Shown one piece after another: positions 1-9,700 of a stretch of DNA of 64,000 nt. The DNA lies in assembly GCA_947498935.1 (NCBI GenBank), contig CANMMM010000007.1, forward strand, positions 124,001 to 188,000, read 5' to 3'. Source of the stretch: an uncultured Aquimarina sp. (lineage in GTDB: Bacteria; Bacteroidota; Bacteroidia; Flavobacteriales; Flavobacteriaceae). Below the pieces are notes generated by a model that saw nothing but the letters and a program-made list of their open reading frames with translations, did no database searches and was not told the DNA's origin. The position numbers and the translations under genes were made by a program. Every line of letters begins with the position of its first letter. Within the stretch, counting starts at the first letter, position 1.

Positions 1-183
1 AATACAGTTTTATTTAGAAATGTTTCTCTCATAATATGTGGTACTATTTACTATATGTGTCTTAGTAGGGCAAAATGTTACCCTGTTTTCGACAAAAACT
101 TTGTATTGGTTACTAACTTTAACTTTCCACAAGCATTGCGCCTTACCAAAAATACAACAACCATTCGATTGATCACTCAGCTA

Positions 184-687
184 CTATGACATCATATATT
201 GCATTGTACCTCGTTTTTTCAGCTTTTTAATTCCAATTACCCCTGCTAACTTATTCAATCCGCTTTTTAACATTAGTCTAAATGCTATTTCCGTGAAAAT
301 AAACCTAAAGACTATTAAACTCATTAGAGTCGGAACTATTAGCGAAAGAATAATCTTTTTTCCTTTTGTAAATAAAGCTATTAAAAAACCAATTAATGGA
401 AACAGATATACAATCGATAACATTACTCGAAATGCTTTATGAATTCGAATTTCTAGTATTCCATTTTGCGATTTTAATTTCCCTTCAAGAATACAAAATG
501 CGCCGCGACCTCGTTTAGATGAGATAATTTTAAAACCGTTTTCATTCACCTGTCCGATAAACGCTTTTTTGGTCCATTGAGATGTAAGCGAGTCCGTAAT
601 ATAAGTGTTCTTTTGTAGTTCTGATATAGCATGTGTCTTGCCTTTTGTCAGTTCAAACTCGTAATTATTTTTCGGAAATACTTTCAT
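184..687 (-). CDS. hypothetical two-span membrane protein
   Basis: I do not recognise this 167-residue protein. About 85 mostly polar residues are followed by two hydrophobic segments (about 86-107 and 112-131) and a basic C-terminal tail, so it is probably an inner-membrane protein with its soluble part at the N-terminus. No catalytic or metal-binding motif is visible. The ATG at 687 opens the frame. It is separated from the next minus-strand gene by two inverted-repeat elements, so it is probably transcribed alone. The length of the open frame and the orderly hydrophobic pattern support a real gene; function is unknown. Confidence 0.6.
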   Translation of the reverse strand: MKVFPKNNYEFELTKGKTHAISELQKNTYITDSLTSQWTKKAFIGQVNENGFKIISSKRGRGAFCILEGKLKSQNGILEIRIHKAFRVMLSIVYLFPLIGFLIALFTKGKKIILSLIVPTLMSLIVFRFIFTEIAFRLMLKSGLNKLAGVIGIKKLKKRGTMQYMMS

Positions 688-746
688 TCAGCGTTCAGTT
701 ATGGAATAAGGTACAACAATTATATATGTATCTAAAAGTAGCTAGT

Positions 747-900
747 GAAGTGGTTAAAACTTCTTAGATTTTAGCGAACATCACAAGATTTTGCGACCAA
801 ATGCAGTAATTCTTTGTCCATTAGGAGCGCTACAAAATCTAAAAATTACAAAACTTGAGTATAAAAGATCTTTCTTATAGCAAAAAAATTAAACCACTTC
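747..900 (+). repeat. family A inverted-repeat element (copy A1)
   Basis: This is a diverged copy of the roughly 160-bp family A element. It begins GAAGTGGTTAAAACTT and ends AAATTAAACCACTTC, which are the terminal inverted repeats. The interior matches other copies (AAGATTTTGCGACCAAATGCAG, AAAAGATC, TATAGCAAA). It is followed almost directly by family B copy B1, and together they fill the 688-1073 gap. Confidence 0.75.
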
Positions 901-904
901 CTTA

Positions 905-1070
905 CATAAAACTCATCTTGATTTTTTCTTTTCCCTAAAAAAAAACCTAAAATTCACCTGTATTTCGTTACTTTCTTTATCTATAGTGCTGCTATGAATT
1001 TCAAAAGCACCTTATCCAGTCAAATTTCCTCTCATTTTCGGTCAAAAACAAAAAGTCAAGATGAGTTCAT
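905..1070 (-). repeat. family B inverted-repeat element (copy B1)
   Basis: This is a nearly complete family B element of about 165 bp. Its ends are inverted repeats of the type TGAACTCATCTTGACTTTTT, and the interior carries ATTTCGTTACTTTCTTTATC and a core related to GCGCTGCTATGAATTTC. The element ends 3 bp before the stop codon of the neighbouring minus-strand gene, so it probably forms the 3' end of that transcript. Confidence 0.8.
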
Positions 1071-1073
1071 GAT

Positions 1074-2549
1074 TTAAAATTTAAAAATGGTTAATTTTTT
1101 TTCTTTAACTCCTCTGCCAGCTAGTGTAATTTCTCTTATAAATATATTGTCTTTACTAAAATTAGCCTTATACAACACTTTTTTCATTTTAGAAGATCTA
1201 TTTAACATGAATTCTTTTATCTCAGGCTCTAAAATCATTGCGGCTAATACATCAGAAGTTATATGGTTTTTATTTGTTTTTTTATCTTTAAAAACAATAT
1301 TTGACTTCAAAAAATAATTTTCTTTTAATATTTTATTGTTATCAAAAAAATCTACAAGAGTACTACTATTGCTTGAAAACTCACCTGTATTCAAATCGAT
1401 TTTAAAAAAACCTTTCAAATCATCCAAATAACAATGAATTACAGCTAGATTATCATAAGTCGTAATTCCAATTTTCCTATTGATTAAATATCCATTAATT
1501 GTTTTCTTAAAAGGAAAATATGATTTCCAAATAAGCTCACCTCCTTTTTTAAATTGATAAGCATAAATACCATCTGCATTACCTACTCTATGTTGCTTTC
1601 CTTTTTTATTAGAATAATAACCATATACTAAAATCGTATTAGTTTCATTATTGATATATGTTGCACCATATCCAAAACCACCTCCATAAACAGAATCTAC
1701 ATAATTTACTATACCATTAGAATTAGAATTAGAAGGTAAAAAATATTCCCCTTCTTCTAAATTAACCTCTAATTTAGAATGAGAAGGCAAAAAATATTTT
1801 CCTCCTTCTAGATTAACCTCTAATTTAGAATAAGAAGCTATTTCTCCGTTATAAGTATTTTCAACTATATGATACACCTCTTTAGTAAAATCATTACTAA
1901 TCTCGTCTTTACTACCAAGAAAAAATGAGTTCTTATAATTTTGATTCATTAATTGCCAAGAAACACTTTTTTTATTGGTAATAATTTCTGGAGTTTTTAA
2001 AACAAAAGTTTCGCCTTTTAGATCTTCATTTCTTAAATTAAAAAGAAATATATCGTCATGATCATATTTCTTTTTTAGATTCTCCCTACCAGCTTTAGGA
2101 CCAATTATAGACCATCCATAATCATTAAAAAAATGAAAAACAGGGGTTAAACCAGATTTTTTATTCAATCTATTTAAAGTATTTTTTTCTCCGATAGGAT
2201 ATTCTTTTATGCTACCTTTTCTATCTATTAATTGATCTGAATTAATTGTATAGTCTAAATCTGTGGATAATCCTAAAAAACCTTTTGGAAACGTATTAGC
2301 TACTTTAATTTCAAAATTTGTGTCAAGATTTTTATCTAAAGATAATAGTCTATTTTCTTTAAAAGTTCTATAAACAACACCGTATACTTCTTTATTAATT
2401 TTTAATAATATTGTACCATCATTAGCGACTTTAAAAAAGTTTAAGTTTTCTTTTTGATCTAATTTTATCTCTTTTACTTTTTCTTGCGAAAAAATAAACG
2501 TTGAACTTATTATAAATAGAAAAGTAATTATTTTTTTGAAATTCTTCAT
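1074..2549 (-). CDS. hypothetical secreted protein
   Basis: This 491-residue protein starts with a clear signal peptide (MKNFKKIITFLFIISSTFIF, cleavage probably near FSQ), so it is exported. I do not recognise a domain. The body is rich in Lys, Asn and aromatic residues and could be a beta-propeller-like fold, but no repeat motif proves this. Residues around 255-290 hold a 17-residue tandem duplication (SKLEVNLE-GGKYFLPSH then SKLEVNLE-EGEYFLPSN). It lies 3 bp downstream of an outer-membrane beta-barrel gene on the same strand, so the two form an operon and may act together at the cell surface. No T9SS sorting domain is seen at the C-terminus. Confidence 0.7.
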   Translation of the reverse strand: MKNFKKIITFLFIISSTFIFSQEKVKEIKLDQKENLNFFKVANDGTILLKINKEVYGVVYRTFKENRLLSLDKNLDTNFEIKVANTFPKGFLGLSTDLDYTINSDQLIDRKGSIKEYPIGEKNTLNRLNKKSGLTPVFHFFNDYGWSIIGPKAGRENLKKKYDHDDIFLFNLRNEDLKGETFVLKTPEIITNKKSVSWQLMNQNYKNSFFLGSKDEISNDFTKEVYHIVENTYNGEIASYSKLEVNLEGGKYFLPSHSKLEVNLEEGEYFLPSNSNSNGIVNYVDSVYGGGFGYGATYINNETNTILVYGYYSNKKGKQHRVGNADGIYAYQFKKGGELIWKSYFPFKKTINGYLINRKIGITTYDNLAVIHCYLDDLKGFFKIDLNTGEFSSNSSTLVDFFDNNKILKENYFLKSNIVFKDKKTNKNHITSDVLAAMILEPEIKEFMLNRSSKMKKVLYKANFSKDNIFIREITLAGRGVKEKKLTIFKF

Positions 2550-2552
2550 TTT

Positions 2553-3173
2553 TTACATTTGTGAATTAAAAAGGTAAGTTAAATTTATAGAGAAATAACT
2601 AATACTTGCATTCAGCTCTCTACCGTTAGTAAATGCGCTAGTCGTATCTGTTCGATCTTCTATATAAGTTCCGGAAAGCATATTCCCAAAATTCTTATTG
2701 TAGCGTAAAGCTATTCTAAAGCTTTCAAAACCAATGCTTGTACCAAGAACATAAAATAGTTTAAAGGGGTCTGCAGTTTCAAGAGCCGAACTTAGATCAG
2801 GGTCATCCGAAGTCCATGAATTATAAACAGTAGTTCCTAAACCTGCTTGAGCTGTTAAATAAAAATTATTGTCTTCTGGTGTTAAGATAAAATAATTGTA
2901 AAGTGAAGTTAGAGCAATATTATTAATCCCTATAGGATTATTTATAACTGTTTCCTTATTTTCAAAATTATAATAACTAGAGGTAGATAAAGATTTATAT
3001 TCGTACCCAAATTCTATAATAAAGTCTGATTTTTGTGTTAAAAGTACTGCTGATGAAACACCAATTCCTAAACCTATGGCTCCTGAATCGGTAAAATCTT
3101 CAGAATTTATATTTGAGAAACTAGTGCCAGCATATAGGCTAAACTGGGTTTGTGAAGTTACTATGTTAGCCAT
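2553..3173 (-). CDS. outer-membrane beta-barrel protein (porin-family-like)
   Basis: The protein has alternating hydrophobic strands and ends SISYFSINLTYLFNSQM, typical of a small OmpA/OprF-like eight-stranded barrel; motifs such as FSLYAGTSFSN and FRIALRYNKNFG fit this. The ATG at 3173 gives only the last part of a signal sequence (MANIVTSQ). Upstream in the same frame lie codons for ISIVIAIL after a run of nine A. With one extra A, a TTG start would give MKKKISIVIAILMANIVTSQ, a full signal peptide. Either a non-standard start or a one-base loss in the A-run is likely. It is the first gene of a two-gene operon. Confidence 0.7.
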   Translation of the reverse strand: MANIVTSQTQFSLYAGTSFSNINSEDFTDSGAIGLGIGVSSAVLLTQKSDFIIEFGYEYKSLSTSSYYNFENKETVINNPIGINNIALTSLYNYFILTPEDNNFYLTAQAGLGTTVYNSWTSDDPDLSSALETADPFKLFYVLGTSIGFESFRIALRYNKNFGNMLSGTYIEDRTDTTSAFTNGRELNASISYFSINLTYLFNSQM

Positions 3174-3467
3174 GAGTATGGCAATTACAATACTAATTTT
3201 TTTTTCAAAATATTTTTTTTAGTTAATACATTTTTTGAGGCAGCAATATTAGTAATAAATATTCAACTTTATTTTCTTTATAAAAGAAAATTTTTAAAAA
3301 TTTGATTTAACTATTATTGGCTTAAAGTTTAACAATTACAATGCACAACAAAAGCACACATATCACTGATTTACAATCAGTTAACCAATGAAATTTCAAT
3401 TATTTGTAATTAATTACCATTCAAAACTAAAACCATAGCTAATGACACGGGATGCTGAACAGCGTAT

Positions 3468-3974
3468 TTACTTTTCATATCCGTGCTTCTTTCTCCAATT
3501 AGATAATTCGATTTCGTCTTCTGGAGAAAGTTTTAACCTTTCCTTTTCAGATAAATGAGATGAGTACATAAAGACCCCTATCCAAAATAGGGTTCCTGTT
3601 AAAAGTAAAACAAATCGTTGCTTAAATTTTAATGTAAAATTTTCATTATATAACTCAATAAGATCTTTTCCTACCGTCCATTTGCCAACAAGAATAAAAG
3701 GTGCAACTGCAAAAATGTACAACATTCTTAATTTAGTACAACTTTCGAGCTTATTTTGCTCTAATGTGCTAGCTAATTCCGTAAAATATTCATCCGTTTC
3801 TTTCTCCCACTTAGCAATACACTTTTCTTGTGTTTTTTTAGAAACATTTCTTTTTTTAAGCTCTCGCTCGGATTGCTTAATTACTTCTTCATTCCAATGA
3901 TCTTTTCCCAAGTAAATAATTTTGATTAGTTCCTCAGTTTTGCGTTCGGATATTGGTGGAGTGAATTCAGTCAT
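3468..3974 (-). CDS. hypothetical membrane protein
   Basis: This 168-residue protein has a charged N-terminal half with short helices (SERKTEELIKIIY, then KQSERELKKRN) followed by two hydrophobic segments (about 83-98 and 120-138) and a charged tail. I have seen similar N-terminal helices in unnamed flavobacterial membrane proteins but know no function. It has its own ATG and is flanked by long non-coding DNA on both sides, so it is probably transcribed alone. Confidence 0.6.
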   Translation of the reverse strand: MTEFTPPISERKTEELIKIIYLGKDHWNEEVIKQSERELKKRNVSKKTQEKCIAKWEKETDEYFTELASTLEQNKLESCTKLRMLYIFAVAPFILVGKWTVGKDLIELYNENFTLKFKQRFVLLLTGTLFWIGVFMYSSHLSEKERLKLSPEDEIELSNWRKKHGYEK

Positions 3975-4191
3975 TTATAATCGTACCGTATAATAGCTTA
4001 CAAACTATCCCTATCTTATTTTGTTTATTACAAATATAAAAAGAATAGTCTGCCTGTCCCCCATTCACCAAACCGTATGTAAACTTTTCGCTTAGCGTTC
4101 TTTATTACGTTTACATGAGTGTTTTCAAACATGCATACTTCCTATGGTTTATACGCTATAACATTTTTATGAATACCCAACTTGTATTTCT

Positions 4192-4280
4192 GCGTTAGGG
4201 ATAGCAGCGGCATCCTTTTTTGGTTTTCTGAAAAACCAAAAAAGATATAGCGTATAGCCCGACCCTTGTGGTAACGCCCA
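4192..4280 (+). ncRNA. family C structured intergenic repeat, Flavo-1-like (C1)
   Basis: The copy runs from GCGTTAGGGATAGCAGCGG to GTAACGCCCA. The outer arms GCGTTA and TAACGC pair, and an inner stem forms from CCTTTTTTGGTTTT and AAAACCAAAAAAG. Several copies occur in this window with compensatory-looking variation. From memory this resembles the flavobacterial Flavo-1 RNA motif of Rfam; a covariance-model scan would decide. Confidence 0.65.
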
Positions 4281-4342
4281 AAAAATAAATACCAATATTG
4301 ATGAAATACAATACGTCTACCCCCTTTTTAGTTCGTACTTAC

Positions 4343-4462
4343 TGAAGTCATCTTGATTTTTTATTTTTGAAATTCATAGCAGTGCTACGGATAAAAAAAG
4401 TAACGAAATACAGGTAAATTTCGGTCATTTTTTAGGGAAAAGAAAAAGTCAAGATGAGTTCA
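4343..4462 (+). repeat. family B element, internally deleted (copy B2)
   Basis: The left end TGAAGTCATCTTGATTTTT and right end AAAAAGTCAAGATGAGTTCA are the family B inverted repeats. The 3' half (CATAGCAGTGCTACGGATAA, then AAGTAACGAAATACAGG) is intact, but about 45 bp between the left end and the core are missing compared with B1 and B4. Confidence 0.75.
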
Positions 4463-4592
4463 CAAAAAAATCAATTTGATATGACTCGGAATATTAATAA
4501 TTTTACCGACTGATTTTTACAATAAAAAAAGTACACTTTGTTTGTGGGGTAGCTTATATCATTTCACAAACAAGGTTAAAGGTTCTACATTC

Positions 4593-5216
4593 ATGACTAC
4601 AGCCCTATTCCACCCTGCTTATTTTGGTTCTATTGCTCAATATATACATATGGCACAATCCGATGCAATGATGTTCGAGGATTGTGATAATTACCAAAAA
4701 CAAACGTATCGCAATAGAATGTATATCTACGGGGCAAATGGAAAGCTATTACTGACCATTCCTATAAAGCATACGGGCACTAAAGAAAGACAACTGTACA
4801 AAGAGGTGCGCATCGAAAATGAATTTAGATGGCAATTGCTGCATTGGCGTTCGCTAGAAACGGCTTACCGCACTTCTCCTTTCTTTGAGTTTTATGAGGA
4901 TGAATTCGCTCCTCTTTTTGAGAAAAAGAAAGATTTTTTGATCGATTTTAATTATGAGTGTATGCAAACCGTATGGGATTGCCTACAACTGGATATTCCA
5001 TATAGCAAAACGACTCGTTTTGAAAAAGATCCTACGGGATTAAAAGATTACAGATCGTTGATCAATGCTAAAAAAGAGCATATTTCTTCTATGCCTTCTT
5101 ATATTCAGGTGTTTTCGGATAAGTTTGGTTTTGTGCCTAATCTGTCTATCCTAGACTTGCTGTTTAATGAAGGGACTAATGCGCTTACCTATCTAGAAAG
5201 TCAAACTACGCTCTAA
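4593..5216 (+). CDS. WbqC-like family protein
   Basis: The 207-residue product matches the WbqC-like family as I know it: the start TTALFHPAYFGSIAQYIHMA is the family's typical opening, and the central RWQLLHWRSLETAYRTSPFF block is conserved. Members are soluble, some sit in polysaccharide clusters, and the reaction is not settled. I start at the ATG at 4593 rather than the track start at 4542 because the family begins at this point. It overlaps the next gene by one base (TAATG), which shows translational coupling. In many flavobacteria this gene follows lepB; lepB is not here. Confidence 0.85.
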   Translation: MTTALFHPAYFGSIAQYIHMAQSDAMMFEDCDNYQKQTYRNRMYIYGANGKLLLTIPIKHTGTKERQLYKEVRIENEFRWQLLHWRSLETAYRTSPFFEFYEDEFAPLFEKKKDFLIDFNYECMQTVWDCLQLDIPYSKTTRFEKDPTGLKDYRSLINAKKEHISSMPSYIQVFSDKFGFVPNLSILDLLFNEGTNALTYLESQTTL

Positions 5217-5533
5217 TGCTTCGTTTTGGAATTCACTACGGGTGTCATTTTATTGTACCATTAGTCATTGCATTGTTATTTTTTCCGAAGCAATGGGTCA
5301 GAATATACCTAATCGGACTTGCTGTTATGTGTATTGATCTAGATCACTTATTGGCTGATCCTATTTTTGATCCTAATCGCTGTAGTGTGGGTTTTCATGT
5401 ATTGCATAATACCTATGCAATTATCGGCTACTGTATCCTAAGTATATTTCCGAAAACTCGATACATTGGTATCGCGCTATTATGGCATATCTGTACCGAT
5501 CTAATCGATTGCTGGCTACACACAGTCATGTAA
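5216..5533 (+). CDS. DUF6122 family integral membrane protein
   Basis: This 105-residue protein is mostly hydrophobic, with about four helices, and has polar clusters DLDHLL and FDPNRCSVGFHVLHN plus a C-terminal LLWHICTDLIDC. His/Asp-rich motifs set in membrane helices suggest a membrane-embedded metal site, as in LexA-related or DUF457-type hydrolases, but this is inference. The family (DUF6122) regularly follows WbqC-like genes in flavobacteria, and here the ATG overlaps the WbqC stop codon. Function is unknown. Confidence 0.75.
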   Translation: MLRFGIHYGCHFIVPLVIALLFFPKQWVRIYLIGLAVMCIDLDHLLADPIFDPNRCSVGFHVLHNTYAIIGYCILSIFPKTRYIGIALLWHICTDLIDCWLHTVM

Positions 5534-5591
5534 TGCATCAATAATCGCTTTTAGCAAGTTCCCTATTTTTCTGCATTTAGCAATTAACTGC

Positions 5592-5686
5592 TTTAGGGAT
5601 CGTATATGAGCATCTAGCAGTACGACCTAAGTAATGTGAGGAATTGTAATGGATAGCCCGACCTCCGAATAAAGGTTACGCCCAAA
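5592..5686 (+). ncRNA. degenerate family C repeat (C2)
   Basis: TTTAGGGAT at the left, GGATAGCCCGACC and GGTTACGCCC at the right, with a diverged middle of the second loop type (GAGGAATTGTAA). It fills the gap between two convergent genes and ends about 9 bp from the merC stop codon. Confidence 0.5.
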
Positions 5687-5694
5687 AAAACAGC

Positions 5695-6102
5695 TTATAC
5701 TTTATCTGTTGTACAACAATGATCTGTCTTACACTGACAGTAATTTAAGTTATATAAATGCAATACAATCAATACAATAGTAACAGCATATATAACCACC
5801 TCGGGTATGGGAAATAATTCTAGTTTTTCGTTGAGTATCGTTGCCGCCAATGCACTCCAACTACTCCACAAAGCAACTTTCATGTATTTTTTAGAAGAAA
5901 CATGCGTAGCACGATATACTGCAAAAAACGAAATCGCTAAAAACACATAATCTAAACTACGCCACCAAGAGAGTGCCATCGTATTAGTATGTGCTACTCC
6001 TGCCTGTGCTATAAAAAGTAATGGCGTCGCTATACAATGTAGCACACATAAGGTACTGGCCAATACCCCTATAGTATCTGGTTTATATTCTGTGAATTTC
6101 AT
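5695..6102 (-). CDS. MerC-domain inner-membrane protein
   Basis: The 135-residue protein has four predicted helices and the MerC hallmark Cys pair in the first helix (TLCVLHCIATPLL). It ends in a Cys/His-rich tail (NYCQCKTDHCCTTDK) likely to bind metal. MerC proteins carry Hg(II) across the inner membrane, but in Bacteroidota lone MerC genes next to a Fur-family regulator probably serve another metal such as zinc; this is inference. A matching promoter lies upstream on the minus strand (CAA at 6161, 19-bp spacer, CAAATATA at 6134, read on the plus strand), and a palindrome overlaps its -33 element. Confidence 0.85.
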   Translation of the reverse strand: MKFTEYKPDTIGVLASTLCVLHCIATPLLFIAQAGVAHTNTMALSWWRSLDYVFLAISFFAVYRATHVSSKKYMKVALWSSWSALAATILNEKLELFPIPEVVIYAVTIVLIVLHLYNLNYCQCKTDHCCTTDKV

Positions 6103-6133
6103 TGGTAATGATTACTAATTACAATTTGGGGTG

Positions 6134-6163
6134 CAAATATACAGATATCCTTTGTTACTGCAA
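6134..6163 (-). promoter_or_regulatory. merC promoter, Bacteroidota -33/-7 type
   Basis: On the minus strand TTG (6163-6161), a 19-base spacer and TATATTTG (6141-6134) match the Bacteroidota promoter TTG-N19-TAnnTTTG exactly. The predicted start point is near 6127, giving a leader of about 25 bases to the merC ATG. Confidence 0.6.
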
Positions 6164-6177
6164 CTTAGTTGTAATAA
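6155..6177. promoter_or_regulatory. metal-box-like palindrome between merC and the Fur-family gene
   Basis: The 23-bp site has 9 of 11 half-site positions matched around the core TGCAACTTAGTTGTA. It covers the -33 element of the merC promoter and lies just upstream of a candidate -7 box (TAAATTTG, 6175-6182) for the Fur-family gene. Position and form suit a Fur/Zur-type operator controlling both genes. Confidence 0.55.
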
Positions 6178-6186
6178 ATTTGTAAT

Positions 6187-6579
6187 ATGGGAATTATACG
6201 AAAAACACAGTCTATCACGATTTTACTTAATGAGTTTGCCGATGACACTGTTGCCATTGCTGCTACTGAGTTAGCTAAGCGTCTCAAAACCCAATTAAAC
6301 AAAACTACGATTTATCGACTGCTGAGCAAATTAGAAGATGATGGCATTGTACATTCTTTTTTAGACCGTAACGGTACGAAATGGTATGCAAAATGTACTG
6401 GATGTACTACGGCAAAGCATGCCGATATTCACCCCCATTTTCAATGTACGGATTGCGGAAAAGTAGATTGCCTATCGATAGAAATCCCTATTCCTAATAT
6501 CCCCAATAGAAAGGTTACCATTTCCCAGATGTTACTACAGGGTAAATGTGAGCACTGCCTAGCACAATCTTCTGACTAA
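6187..6579 (+). CDS. Fur-family metal-dependent transcriptional repressor (Zur/Fur-like)
   Basis: The 130-residue protein has the Fur winged helix (about 22-60, KTTIYRLLSKLEDDGIVH), a metal-sensing segment with His (HADIHPHFQC, about 78-87), and two CxxC pairs (C87/C90 and C121/C124) that form the structural zinc site. Which metal it senses cannot be read from sequence; pairing with merC rather than iron genes suggests zinc or another divalent ion. It is divergent from merC across an 84-bp gap holding a palindrome that it probably binds. The candidate -7 box ends 5 bp before the ATG, so the mRNA may be leaderless. Confidence 0.9.
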   Translation: MGIIRKTQSITILLNEFADDTVAIAATELAKRLKTQLNKTTIYRLLSKLEDDGIVHSFLDRNGTKWYAKCTGCTTAKHADIHPHFQCTDCGKVDCLSIEIPIPNIPNRKVTISQMLLQGKCEHCLAQSSD

Positions 6580-6746
6580 TGCACATATTATATTAAGAAT
6601 TACAGCATTAAAAACAAACCAACTTCAAATCCTTAACAAAAATCTCACAAAATTAACAAAAAATTAGTAGTACATTTATAGTGTTAACGACAGCTTTTTC
6701 AGACAAAAAAGCAAACCACACACTCTAACAAAACTTAATACTACCT

Positions 6747-9700
6747 ATGAAAACTACTTTTCTTACACTCTCCCTATGCCTTATTCAGACATTTTTATGG
6801 GCACAATCTCCCTGCGAGTATCGAAACATTCGAGAGATTTTAGCAAATCCGTATACGAATGGCAAAGGCCAAAAAACTACTTTTAACGATATCACCCAAG
6901 AGGCGGATCATTTTTTTAGTATCAAATGTCCAAACCTAACTCGCAAAGAAATGGCCAGTGGCGCCTTTAAAGATGATGATTTTGTAAAATACGAACGTTG
7001 GAAACACTTTTGGAAATACCGCCTCAATGCAGATGGTACACTTGGAGATATTACTACTCATAAAAAAAACAAACAGCATAGATCCAGCAAAACAGCATCG
7101 TGTAGTAATGCGAATTACCAAACCAATTGGTCTGAGGTGAATTATAATGGAAATTTCGGGTACCAAATAGATATGGGACGTGTAAGTAGTATCGGGTTTC
7201 ACCCGACTGCTCCGAATACGTTTTGGGTAGGAGCTGCTTTTGGTGGTTTATGGAAAACGACTGATGGAGGACAAACGTATAGCATTGTAAATGATGACTT
7301 GCCACATACAGCTGTAGCAGACATTATCGTAGACAGTACGAATCCAGATCGATTATTTATTGCGCTTAGTGATATTGTATGGTATGGACCTGCAGGTATC
7401 GGGATTTATGAATCTACAGATGGAGGGGTTACGTTTGCTCCGACGAGCCTTACCTTTACTCTCCCACAAAATATTCGGATATACGAAATAGATGTAAACC
7501 CTAATGATCCTTCAGAATTACTCGTAGCTACTTCTGATGGGTTATACAGAACAGACGACTATTTTGCTACTCATACAAAGATATACAGTGGCGATTTTAG
7601 AGCGGTTAGGTACAGCTTACATTCAAATGATGCATATGCTGGGGGCGCTAGCGGAGAGTTCTACAAAAGTACTGATAATGGAGTAACTTTTACCTTCGAT
7701 AGGGATTTTGGAAATGGCCAAGTAAGAATTAGCGTCTCTAACAAACAAGCATCGGGTTATGTAGCCCTGACCAATGATACCAATCTGGCGGTATCTAGTG
7801 ATTTTGGACAGACATTCTATCAGCGTACGATACCTGAAACCAACAGTGTCGTTGCATTTGCCAATGGATCGGATACTAATATCGCTATTGGTAATTTCGA
7901 GTGTTATCGATCTTCTAATGGCGGAAACAGCTTCCAAGCTACTACACATTGGTTGGGCGAACAGGGATTGCCTTTTGTACACGTAGACCAAAGAAATATC
8001 TATACCAATCCACTACAGAATGATTATATCTACTATTGTAATGACGGTGGAGTTTTTAGATATAGTGTGAGTTCCAATAGCTTCGAAAATCTATCCCGTG
8101 ATTTATATATCACTCAATATTACGACATCGCTGTATCTCAAACTGCAGCTAATGTCCTTGGGGCAGGATCACAAGATAATGGAAATGTAACTCGAAATGC
8201 GAATGGACAGTGGCAAAGCTATGAGCCGACAGCAGATGGTATGGGACAAGAGATTGATTTTACCAATCCTGCAATCCGATATTATTCGATTCAGTTAGGT
8301 GCATTGCGCAGATGGAACAACGGATCACTAAGTTACATATCCCCTCCTAACCAGAATGGTAAAGGTGCTTGGGAAACTCCTTTTAAACTAGACCCTACTA
8401 ATGCGAGCCGTATCATTATTGGGTATAAAAGTGTATATGCATCGGATAATAGAGGAAACTCCTGGACCAATATTGGCGCTAATATCAGTGCTAATAACCT
8501 AGAGCAGATAGCCATCGCACAGTCAAACAGTAATCGTATCTACGCCTCTCAATACAATACTGTCTATGCAAAAAATCCTGCTAATACTTCTTGGACTTCG
8601 TATACGACTCCTGTGTATCAATATATTTCGGATTTAGAGGTGCATCCTACACAAGAGAATACCCTATACATCTCCTACGGAGGATTTACTGATAGTGGCA
8701 AAGTATATCGCTCTACCGATGGAGGCGTTAATTGGGTAAATATCTCTTATAACCTACCCAATACTCCTATATTATCGCTAGAAACGTATAATACGATAGA
8801 GGGATCGATTTTTGTAGGTACCTACAATGGCGTATATTATTTAAAAAATGGCGGTACTGCTTGGGAAAAATATGGTTGCTTGCCTAACACCTCGGTTAAT
8901 GATATTGAAATCCAATACCTGAATGGCGATAAGATATTTGTAGGTACGCATGGACGAGGTATCTTCGAAGCCCCACTGACCAATCTAGAATGTGATAATA
9001 ATGTCATTGCCTATGTAAATGATGGTACGAATTGGTTACAACAAAACACACTTACTAGCTGTATAGGAGACAATATCTATTTAGGAATGCAAAACATCGG
9101 TACACAGAATGTACAAATACAGTATCCAGATGGTACTATCGATACGACTCCGGACTTATCTACAGCATGGGCGTTCAATAATATCCAAGCAGCAGATGCG
9201 GGGGTATATGTCGTATCGTATGATAATGGAAGCTGCATCGGACAAACAAGCATTACACTCAATATCCCTGAACCACTCGCACTAATTCCGTATGTAAATG
9301 ATGGAAATTCTTGGTTACAACAAGGAGAACTAGCGGTATGTAGCGGCACAAATATTTATATAGGTGTGCAGAATGCTGGTGTACAAAATTTCGAAATCAC
9401 CTACCCAGATGGCACTACCGACACCACTCCTGATCTCTCTACAGCGTGGGCTTTGAACAATGTACAACCCGAAGATTCGGGCATCTATACCGTTCGCTAT
9501 GATAATCAAGCGGACTGTTCTAATAACATCAGTACACAAACAATCAATCTCACCGTACATGCCGATAATCCTGATCTTTCAAATGCTGTAACTGCTGATA
9601 TCAATCAAAATGGCTATAATGCGTTTGCTAATTTTACTACTTTAGAAATTGACGAGGGATCGCAACTAGCACTAGCACTACCTGCCTCTTTATTCGAAGG

